Shown here piece after piece: positions 1 to 6,113 of a stretch of 11,742 nucleotides of DNA (the first letter of the stretch is position 1; each line of letters starts with the position of its first letter). The position numbers were made by a program, and so were the translations under genes. The notes below the pieces were generated by a model. It was not told the DNA's origin and made no database searches. It saw only the letters and a list, made by a program, of their open reading frames with translations. This DNA is from Bacteroidales bacterium. GTDB lineage: Bacteria; Bacteroidota; Bacteroidia; Bacteroidales; WCHB1-69. The stretch is taken from the NCBI GenBank assembly GCA_012518765.1, contig JAAYRN010000031.1:1-11742 (forward strand), given 5' to 3'.

Positions 1-1
1 A

Positions 2-1027
2 GCTATAGCTGGTAAAGGAAATTACATTCATGCCTCCAATACTCACGTAGCTTTTAATGAGTTATACAAAGAATTAGAGAAAATAGAAAAAAGTGATATA
101 GAGGATGTGGTGTATTCAAAATATATTTCAAAATTTTATATCCCTTTATGGATAGCCTTTGTTTTATTGATTGTAGAAATAATAATTTACGATAAAAAAA
201 TACTTAGAATGTCTCAATTTTCATGGTTAAATAAACGAATAAATTTAGTGCTATTGCTAATGTTGAGTTTTTTATTTAGCTCCCACGCTCAAACACGAGA
301 AGAATTAAAATATTTAAGACAAGGAAATTCACATTATTATTTAGGACAAAAATTAGACAAAAAAGCTACAGAGCTGAAACATAAAAAAGGAGAATTACAA
401 CAAAGCGAAAGTGCACAAACCAAGCAACAAGCCCAAGATTTGTACGAAAAAGCCTCCACCTCATATTTAAAGTCGAATCAATCAAATTCAGATTATTATA
501 AAAGTAATTTCAACTTAGGGAACTCCCTATATAAACAAGGTAAATACGAAGACGCAGCCACCTTGTTTGATAAGGTAATTAACACACCTTCCATTAATAA
601 AAATGTGAAATCAAAAGCCTATCATAATTTGGGAAATAGCTTGCTACAGCAAAAAAAATACAAAGAAAGCATTGACGCATACAAAGAATCGTTGAAATTA
701 AATGCTTCCGATATGCAAACAAAATATAACCTTGAATACGCTAAACGAATGTTGGCAGCTCAACAACAGCAACAACAGCAACAGCAGAAACAAGATAAAA
801 ACCAACAACAAAAAGATAAAGATCAACAGCAAAACGATGATCAACAACAAGGTAAAGATGAAAACCAACAGCAAACCGACAAAAAAAACAATCAACAGCC
901 TCAACAAAAAAAGGATAGTGAACGCCAGTTAGATGCTTTGCAACAAAACGAAAGACGTACATTGGAAAAAGTACGAAATGCGGAAATGAAAAAAATGAAA
1001 AAAATACCTCAAGAAAAAGATTGGTAG
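2..1027 (+). CDS. batC: BatB-BatC fusion: end of a VWA aerotolerance membrane protein joined in frame to a TPR protein (5' partial)
   Basis: The frame is open from base 2, so the start lies upstream of the window. The first 69 residues look like the end of BatB: the tail of a VWA domain (GKGNYIHASNTHVAFNEL) and a membrane helix at about nt 137-190. With no stop codon the frame passes through a short basic loop into a second hydrophobic stretch (nt 236-289) ending SSHAQ, which resembles a BatC signal peptide with a signal peptidase I site. Two TPR units follow (about nt 497-600 and 614-715), then a Gln/Lys/Asp-rich tail (nt 761-916) and a basic C-terminus ending EKDW, typical of BatC as I recall it. 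Bat proteins are envelope proteins linked to oxygen or stress tolerance in Bacteroides; their biochemistry is unclear. An internal ATG at 209 could start a separate BatC, but BatB would still read through. The TAG at 1025 lies 1 bp from batD. The GTG at 107 is not a credible start. The family call is firm; the fusion depends on sequence accuracy. Confidence 0.85.
   Translation, partial: AIAGKGNYIHASNTHVAFNELYKELEKIEKSDIEDVVYSKYISKFYIPLWIAFVLLIVEIIIYDKKILRMSQFSWLNKRINLVLLLMLSFLFSSHAQTREELKYLRQGNSHYYLGQKLDKKATELKHKKGELQQSESAQTKQQAQDLYEKASTSYLKSNQSNSDYYKSNFNLGNSLYKQGKYEDAATLFDKVINTPSINKNVKSKAYHNLGNSLLQQKKYKESIDAYKESLKLNASDMQTKYNLEYAKRMLAAQQQQQQQQQKQDKNQQQKDKDQQQNDDQQQGKDENQQQTDKKNNQQPQQKKDSERQLDALQQNERRTLEKVRNAEMKKMKKIPQEKDW
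761..787 (+). repeat. CAA/CAG trinucleotide tract coding for nine glutamines
   Basis: Nine consecutive Gln codons, a mix of CAA and CAG, open the Gln-rich tail of the BatC part. The tail continues to about 916 as an imperfect alternation of Gln runs with Lys and Asp. Copy-number changes here would keep the reading frame, so the tail length could vary between strains without breaking the gene. Confidence 0.8.
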
Positions 1028-1028
1028 C

Positions 1029-2903
1029 ATGATGTGGAAAAATAATTTAATGAAGATAATATTTACATACATAGTCGTAGCCGTAAGCTCGTTGCTAACA
1101 ATCTATGCTCAAGATTATCAGGTGAGTGCTTCTGCTCCTTCCCATGTGGTTGCAGGACAGCGATTTAATTTAACATATACCTGCAACGAAAAGGCAACTA
1201 TTAACCTACCCAACATACAAGATTTCACCCTATTGGGAGGTCCGCAAGTATCTTCTAATTCAAGCATTGAAATTATAAATGGACGCATGTCAAGAAGTTC
1301 AACTTATTCTTATACCTATGTGTTGCAAGCTGTAAAAGAAGGAAGTTTTGAAATTCCAGCAGCAGTTGCAGTTATTAATGGAAAAAATATTCGTACCAAT
1401 CAGGTAACTATACATGTAGGAGCAGGAAATATTCAGCAAAATCAACAACAACAAACGCAAAGAGGACAAGCTCAAGCACCCGCTAATACACAATTAAACA
1501 AAGAAGATTTTTTTATAAAAGCCTATGCCAGCACAACAAATCCCTACGTAGGCGAACAAGTTGTGGTTAATTATAAACTGTATTTACCAGCACAAGTTCA
1601 TCGTTATCAAGCATCAATAAAGAAAAATCCTTCAAGTATAGGTTTTTGGACTTACGATTTATCCGATCCTCAAGCAGAACCCGTACAAACAAGTGAAACC
1701 GTAAACGGCAAACAGTATACGGTAATTGACTTGTACTCAATAGCCGTGTTTCCTCAAAAAAGTGGAAGACTAACTATATCACCTTTGGAAATACAAACGA
1801 TAATACAAATCCCTGTGCAACAACAAAGAAGTAACGATCCTTGGGATATGTTTTTCAACAATCCTTTTTTTGGTGGAGGTAGAATGCAAAATGTAGAACT
1901 TTCCATTTCATCTAATTCGGTGTCCTTTATGGTTAAGAAATTACCCGAAAACTCGCCCAAGCATTTTAGTGGATTAGTCGGCGATTTCAAATTGACAACA
2001 TCCTTAAGTAGAGATGTTTTATCGGCAAATGATGCTACCAATTACAAAGTTACCATTAGTGGAAAAGGAAACATACAGCACATAGAAACGCCAGATATAG
2101 TTTTCCCTTCTGATTTTGAAGTACAAGAGCCCATTATATCCGATAATATTCAAAAAGGGAAACAAGGAGTTTATGGCTCACGAACTTTTGAATACGTAGT
2201 CATACCACGAAATCAAGGTAAATTTACCATTCCAGCGGTGTCGTTTTCCTATTACGATAAAGCTAAACAACGTTTTATCTCCTTAGAATCAGATGAACAT
2301 AAATTGAAAATAACAAAAGGGAAAGATTCACAAGCACAATTATATAACTCTTCCAACAAAAAAAATGTACGCATCTTAGGAAACGACATACGATTTATAA
2401 AAACCAATCAAACAAATTTTCATACACCCTCAGTATTTTTAAAATCACCTTTGTATTGGATTGTTTTTTCTCTTCCGTTGCTACTGTTTATATTGTTTGT
2501 AATTTTTCGCAGAAAACAAATCAAAGAACGCCAAAATATAAGTTTACAAAAAGATAAAAAAGCCTCTAAAATGGCACGCAAACGTTTACAAAAAGCTGAA
2601 AAATTACTTAAAACCAATAATCAAGAACAATTTTACATTGAAATATCCAAAGCTTTGTGGGGATATGTAAGCGATAAATTTCATATTCCTTTGGTTGAAT
2701 TGTCGTTAGATACAGCTCGAACCAAGTTAGAGGAGAGAAAATTAAATCCTATTTATATAGATGAATTTTTATCAGCTCTCAATCTTTGCGAATACGTGCG
2801 TTTTGCTCCGGGTTCAGATTTAACTCCTCAAAAAATGTATGAAACTGCATTTGAGTTCATTACAAAAATAGAACAAGAATTAAAAAAGAATCATATAGTG
2901 TAA
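1029..2903 (+). CDS. batD: BatD, oxygen-tolerance family membrane protein
   Basis: A 624-residue protein with the architecture of BatD. It has an N-terminal signal peptide (about residues 8-27, possible cleavage after Ala27 in TIYAQD) and a long beta-rich extracytoplasmic region. A Gln-rich linker lies at about 135-148 and an aromatic/glycine loop (NNPFFGGG) in the middle. One membrane helix sits near residues 474-496 (SPLYWIVFSLPLLL onward), followed by a basic cytoplasmic tail. The tail contains the ALWGYVSDKF and CEYVRFAPG segments that I associate with BatD C-termini. The length is normal for the family. ATGs at 1029, 1032 and 1050 are all possible starts; 1050 gives the most compact signal peptide. 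The gene starts 1 bp after the BatB-BatC stop, so translation is probably coupled. BatD is thought to work with the VWA proteins BatA and BatB in the envelope, but its molecular role is not settled. Confidence 0.9.
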   Translation: MMWKNNLMKIIFTYIVVAVSSLLTIYAQDYQVSASAPSHVVAGQRFNLTYTCNEKATINLPNIQDFTLLGGPQVSSNSSIEIINGRMSRSSTYSYTYVLQAVKEGSFEIPAAVAVINGKNIRTNQVTIHVGAGNIQQNQQQQTQRGQAQAPANTQLNKEDFFIKAYASTTNPYVGEQVVVNYKLYLPAQVHRYQASIKKNPSSIGFWTYDLSDPQAEPVQTSETVNGKQYTVIDLYSIAVFPQKSGRLTISPLEIQTIIQIPVQQQRSNDPWDMFFNNPFFGGGRMQNVELSISSNSVSFMVKKLPENSPKHFSGLVGDFKLTTSLSRDVLSANDATNYKVTISGKGNIQHIETPDIVFPSDFEVQEPIISDNIQKGKQGVYGSRTFEYVVIPRNQGKFTIPAVSFSYYDKAKQRFISLESDEHKLKITKGKDSQAQLYNSSNKKNVRILGNDIRFIKTNQTNFHTPSVFLKSPLYWIVFSLPLLLFILFVIFRRKQIKERQNISLQKDKKASKMARKRLQKAEKLLKTNNQEQFYIEISKALWGYVSDKFHIPLVELSLDTARTKLEERKLNPIYIDEFLSALNLCEYVRFAPGSDLTPQKMYETAFEFITKIEQELKKNHIV

Positions 2904-3041
2904 GGTCAATCCAACAAAAACTATATTTAATTTTAATAAATCATTGTTTTATAGCACTATATAAAAATCAAGAAAAAGATATTAAAGTATAAGTGGTGAA
3001 AAATATTTTTCATTCCAATGCTATAATTAGATAGTTTTATG

Positions 3042-3050
3042 TACTTTTGC
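3042..3050 (+). promoter_or_regulatory. Bacteroidota-type -7 promoter element before the glycosyltransferase operon
   Basis: TACTTTTGC matches the Bacteroidota primary sigma factor element TAnnTTTG exactly. No convincing TTTG -33 box is visible about 19-21 bp upstream, so the match is half a promoter. If used, transcription would start near 3055 and leave a leader of about 180 nt before the ATG at 3238. Confidence 0.5.
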
Positions 3051-3111
3051 GAAAAATGTTTTTAATGGACAAAAACGTATCCACAACATCACTAAAAGAA
3101 ATTATATTTCC

Positions 3112-3129
3112 AAAGTCTTTTCAGACTTT
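3112..3129 (+). other. Small hairpin in the putative leader
   Basis: AAAGTCT (3112-3118) and AGACTTT (3123-3129) form a perfect 7-bp stem around a TTTC tetraloop. No U-tract follows, so it is not a standard terminator. It lies inside the predicted leader of the glycosyltransferase operon. A role is not established, and chance is possible in such AT-rich DNA. Confidence 0.35.
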
Positions 3130-3237
3130 AGATTACAAGTGTTTGATTTTTAAACTTTATGGATTATCAATAGCCATTAGAAACATGTATTTTTTTCTAA
3201 AAATCGAAATAGTAAAACCAACAATTATTAAATAATT

Positions 3238-4197
3238 ATGGATATATCAGTAGTTATACCCTTGTTAAATGAAGAAGAATCTTTACCCGAACTCACACAA
3301 TGGATTCATAAAGTAATGGAAAACAATTCGTATACTTATGAGATTTTATTTATTGATGACGGAAGTACCGATTCATCGTGGAATATTATTGAAAAATTGG
3401 GAGCCGAAAATTCAACGGTAAAAGGCATACGTTTTCAAAGAAATTATGGGAAATCGGCAGCTTTAAATGTTGGTTTCGAGGCGGCTCAGGGCGATGTAGT
3501 TATCACCATGGATGCCGATCTTCAAGATAGCCCCGACGAAATACCGGAACTATACTCAATGATTAAAAGTGGAGATTTTGATTTGGTTTCGGGATGGAAA
3601 AAAGTTAGGTACGACTCAAAATTAGCTAAAAATATACCTTCAAAAATTTACAACTCCATTACAGGAATGATGTCGGGAGTGCGTTTACACGACATGAATT
3701 GTGGTTTGAAAGCCTATAAAAACGAGGTAGTAAAAGCCATAGAAGTTTATGGCGAAATGCACCGCTATATTCCCGTAATAGCTAAGTGGGCAGGATTTGG
3801 AAAAATTGGAGAAAAAGTAGTCAAACACCAAAAAAGAAAATACGGAGAAACTAAATTTGGGTGGAGTCGCTTTATAAATGGATATTTAGATTTGATTTCC
3901 ATCATGTTTGTTTCTAAATTTGGGAAAAAACCCATGCACTTTTTCGGATTGGGAGGAAGCATTTCTTTCTTTATAGGATTTGTAATAACCATTTGGTTAA
4001 TCGTACAAAAACTAATAAATATAGCACATCATATACCTCATTATAGGCAAGTTACCGATCAACCTTTGTTTTATTTAGCATTATTGGCTATGATTTTTGG
4101 AATGCAGCTGTTTTTAGCTGGTTTCTTAGGCGAAATGATATCGCGCAACTCAAGTGAAAGAAATAAATATATAATTCGCTCAAAAAACAACCTGTAA
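3238..4197 (+). CDS. Membrane-anchored family 2 glycosyltransferase (DPM1/GtrB/ArnC-like)
   Basis: A 319-residue GT-A glycosyltransferase. The N-terminus ISVVIPLLNEEESL, the DDGS motif (residues 40-43) and the metal-binding DAD motif in MDADLQDSPDE (92-94) mark GT2. FQRNYGKSAAL (66-76) and RKYGETKFGWSRF (200-212) are typical of the group that moves a sugar from a nucleotide donor to polyprenyl phosphate. Two C-terminal membrane helices (about 233-258 and 276-300) anchor it, with the catalytic domain expected in the cytoplasm. The length is normal for the family. The likely product is a polyprenyl-phosphate sugar used in glycan or glycolipid synthesis; donor and acceptor cannot be read from the sequence. 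Its stop codon directly abuts the start of the lipid kinase, so the two are almost surely co-transcribed. The ATG at 3238 gives a complete N-terminal strand. Confidence 0.9.
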   Translation: MDISVVIPLLNEEESLPELTQWIHKVMENNSYTYEILFIDDGSTDSSWNIIEKLGAENSTVKGIRFQRNYGKSAALNVGFEAAQGDVVITMDADLQDSPDEIPELYSMIKSGDFDLVSGWKKVRYDSKLAKNIPSKIYNSITGMMSGVRLHDMNCGLKAYKNEVVKAIEVYGEMHRYIPVIAKWAGFGKIGEKVVKHQKRKYGETKFGWSRFINGYLDLISIMFVSKFGKKPMHFFGLGGSISFFIGFVITIWLIVQKLINIAHHIPHYRQVTDQPLFYLALLAMIFGMQLFLAGFLGEMISRNSSERNKYIIRSKNNL

Positions 4198-5160
4198 ATG
4201 AAAGTAATGTCTTTTAATGATTATAAATGGCATGTGATTGTGAATCCAAATGCCCTGTCGGCAAGATGTAAAATATACTCTAAAACAGTAGCTCAAAAAC
4301 TTGAAGAGCTAAAGATTTCTCATACAAAACACATAGCAGACAAATGCAATGCAGGTATTGATATTGTAAAAAATCTTTGTCAACAAGGAGAAAAATATTT
4401 TATAGCAGTAGGAGGGGATGGAACTGTAAATGAAGTAGTAAATGGAGTTTTCCAATCGGGAGTTCCAACCGAAGAAATTTATATTGCCGTTATACCTTTG
4501 GGAACCGGAAACGACTGGACACACACCCACCAATATCCTTCTACCTATGTAAAAACAATGGACAGCTTAAATCAAGCGTTTTTTATAAAACATGATGTAG
4601 GACTAGTGCAAACAGTGATAAATCAACAAGTTGCGAGTCAGCGATATTTTATAAATATTGCAGGTTTTGGCTTTGATGCGTCTATCGCTTCAGGGGTGAA
4701 TGAAACTAAGTCTAAGGTTTTTTCTAAAACGGTGTATCTATTAACTTTGTTAAGGGTACTTTTTACCCATAAGGCACAAAAAATAAAAATCGAAACTGAA
4801 AAAACATCATTTTCTGAAAATATATTTACATTAGCTGTAGGAATTTGTCAATATAATGGAAATGGAATGAGGCAGTTACCCATGGCAAATCCCGTAGATG
4901 GAATATTAGATACGGCAATTATAAAAGATATATCGCCTTTTAAAGTGATAAGAAATGTAAATAGACTTTATAGCGGTTCACACATCAAAGCATTGAAAGA
5001 TAAAATAATAGTTCTAAACTCTAATACTGTGGAAATTACAGCTGAACCTTATGTGTTAGGAGAAGTAGAAGGCGAATTATTGCAAAAAGGAGATTATCGA
5101 ATATCTATTTTACCTCGTTCCCTAAATATGATGTCTTTTAATAAGGATTATGTCGATTAA
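4198..5160 (+). CDS. Diacylglycerol kinase-type lipid kinase (YegS/DgkB/LCB5 family)
   Basis: A 320-residue soluble kinase of the DAGK catalytic-domain family. It opens with HVIVNPNAL (about residues 12-20), has the nucleotide-binding GGDGTVNEV (72-80) and the second hallmark PLGTGNDW (100-107), and carries FINIAGFGFDA in the C-terminal beta-sandwich half. Members transfer the ATP gamma-phosphate to a lipid hydroxyl: diacylglycerol (giving phosphatidic acid), a sphingoid base, ceramide or a related lipid. Bacteroidota often make sphingolipids, so a sphingolipid substrate is possible, but nothing here separates the options. The ATG at 4198 follows the glycosyltransferase stop with no gap; a second in-frame ATG at 4207 starts closer to the conserved domain and is a fair alternative. 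The 3' end overlaps the nuclease gene by 11 bp. Confidence 0.88.
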   Translation: MKVMSFNDYKWHVIVNPNALSARCKIYSKTVAQKLEELKISHTKHIADKCNAGIDIVKNLCQQGEKYFIAVGGDGTVNEVVNGVFQSGVPTEEIYIAVIPLGTGNDWTHTHQYPSTYVKTMDSLNQAFFIKHDVGLVQTVINQQVASQRYFINIAGFGFDASIASGVNETKSKVFSKTVYLLTLLRVLFTHKAQKIKIETEKTSFSENIFTLAVGICQYNGNGMRQLPMANPVDGILDTAIIKDISPFKVIRNVNRLYSGSHIKALKDKIIVLNSNTVEITAEPYVLGEVEGELLQKGDYRISILPRSLNMMSFNKDYVD

Positions 5161-5968
5161 AAAATATAACATAGTTTTTTTATTATTTTTATTTGGAATA
5201 ACATATAGTTGTTCGCAGCAATTAAATCAATTGTCTGATTTTGAGAGAGATAGTATTGTTTTGTGCAATATGATACCCGTAGAAATCAGCCAATTAGAAA
5301 TACCTCAAACCGACAGTTTCTCCTGTGTCATTTCCCATACAGGTTTTACGCTAATGTATGATGAAACACATAAACAATCGGCGTGGGTAGCCTATGAATT
5401 AACAAAACAAAAAACAACAAAAATCACAGGACGAAGAAATAGATTTACCCCAGACCCAAAACTTAAATTAAAATCTCCTGATAACAAGGATTATAAAAAA
5501 TCAGGCTACGATAGAGGTCATTTAGCACCCGCTGCCGACATGGCATGGTCAGTCGAAAGTATGAAAGAATCATTTTATTACACAAACATAAGCCCACAAA
5601 TCCTATCTTTTAACAGGGGTATTTGGAAAAAATTAGAAGATTTAGTAAGAATTTGGGCTGTAGAAAACGAGCACATTTACGTGATAACGGGACCCATTCT
5701 CGATTCTAATTTTACCAATATTGGAGACAATAAAGTAACTGTACCTGAAGCGTTTTATAAAGTAATACTCGATTATACTCTTCCTGAAATAAAAGCCATT
5801 GCCTTTATTATACCCAATCAAAAAGGAGAAAAAATCTTATATGAATATGCCGTGAGCGTAAAAGAAGTAGAAGAAGCTACAGGCATAGATTTTTTTCCAC
5901 AACTTCCCGACTGTCAAGAAGAAATTATAGAACGAACCCTTTGTAAATCCTTATGGACATGGCGTTAA
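5150..5968 (+). CDS. Exported DNA/RNA non-specific endonuclease (DRGH, beta-beta-alpha metal type), probable lipoprotein
   Basis: A 272-residue nuclease of the NUC1/Serratia nuclease family. YDRGHLAPAADM (residues 120-131) carries the DRGH motif with His124 as the expected general base. FNRGIWKKLED (154-164) supplies Asn155, the expected Mg ligand, and Glu163, spaced 8 residues apart as Asn119 and Glu127 are in the Serratia enzyme. NISPQ (146-150) is also conserved. The N-terminus is a hydrophobic export signal ending ITYSC with Cys21; this fits a lipoprotein, though the lipobox is not ideal (Thr at -3). It should cut single- and double-stranded DNA and RNA outside the cytoplasm, for nutrient scavenging or defence against foreign nucleic acid. 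No immunity gene is visible, consistent with an exported enzyme. The start overlaps the lipid kinase gene by 11 bp, suggesting translational coupling. Confidence 0.9.
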   Translation: MSIKKYNIVFLLFLFGITYSCSQQLNQLSDFERDSIVLCNMIPVEISQLEIPQTDSFSCVISHTGFTLMYDETHKQSAWVAYELTKQKTTKITGRRNRFTPDPKLKLKSPDNKDYKKSGYDRGHLAPAADMAWSVESMKESFYYTNISPQILSFNRGIWKKLEDLVRIWAVENEHIYVITGPILDSNFTNIGDNKVTVPEAFYKVILDYTLPEIKAIAFIIPNQKGEKILYEYAVSVKEVEEATGIDFFPQLPDCQEEIIERTLCKSLWTWR

Positions 5969-6036
5969 TCCCTATTTTAGGTTTTTAATAGGTGTTGAAA
6001 ATCAGATAACTAACAAAAAACAATGTTTCATATTAA

Positions 6037-6052
6037 TGTTATTTAAATAACA
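6037..6052. promoter_or_regulatory. Perfect 16-bp palindrome upstream of guaB, candidate operator
   Basis: TGTTATTTAAATAACA is its own reverse complement. It ends 24 bp before the -7 element at 6077, so it lies at or just upstream of where a -33 box would be. Its form TGTTA-N6-TAACA has the half-site spacing of Crp/Fnr-family operators (TGTNA-N6-TNACA). Further TAACA half-sites occur at 6011-6015 and 6061-6065, the latter as part of a direct repeat AAATAACA (6045-6052 and 6058-6065). The palindrome is seen; binding and the regulator are inferred. Confidence 0.45.
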
Positions 6053-6076
6053 GCAATAAATAACAAAAAAAAGATG

Positions 6077-6085
6077 TAATTTTGC
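6077..6085 (+). promoter_or_regulatory. Bacteroidota-type -7 promoter element of guaB
   Basis: TAATTTTGC matches TAnnTTTG exactly, 29 bp before the guaB ATG. Predicted transcription would start near 6091, giving a leader of only about 20 nt. No clear TTTG -33 box is present at the usual distance. A 5-bp dyad, TGCAA-N6-TTGCA (6083-6098), overlaps the element's end and the predicted start point. Confidence 0.6.
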
Positions 6086-6113
6086 AAAATTAATTGCATG
6101 AAAACGTATCGCC

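Larger units (their letters stand above)
2904..3237. other. 334-bp intergenic region between batD and the glycosyltransferase gene
   Basis: Very AT-rich. I see no strong hairpin with a U-tract after batD and no batE. The left half (2904-3040) holds nothing I can name. The right half carries a -7 promoter element (3042-3049) and a small hairpin (3112-3129). It also carries a 59-codon frame, ATG 3056 to TAA 3233-3235, ending 2 bp before the glycosyltransferase start. The encoded peptide (MFLMDKNVSTTSLKEI and on) is rich in Ile, Phe and Lys, as random AT-rich DNA would be, and resembles nothing I know. I treat it as probable leader sequence, not a gene. Confidence 0.6.

Noticed and set aside
698..962. 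Open frames on both strands opposite or beside the Gln-rich tail, including a Leu-rich minus-strand peptide
   Set aside because: They are by-products of the CAA/CAG repeat (the reverse strand reads as TTG/CTG Leu) and lie wholly inside batC.
3056..3235. 59-codon open frame before the glycosyltransferase, considered as a real small gene
   Set aside because: No recognisable motif, composition like random AT-rich DNA, and its ATG would fall right at the predicted transcription start. Kept only as a finding.
5150..5968. Nuclease considered as a toxin of a contact-dependent or polymorphic toxin system
   Set aside because: It has its own N-terminal export signal, no delivery domain, and no immunity gene beside it; a plain exported nuclease fits better.
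5971..5992. Possible terminator after the nuclease gene (CCTATT and AATAGG, 10-nt loop)
   Set aside because: Only a 6-bp AT-rich stem with a large loop and no U-tract after it; too weak to call.
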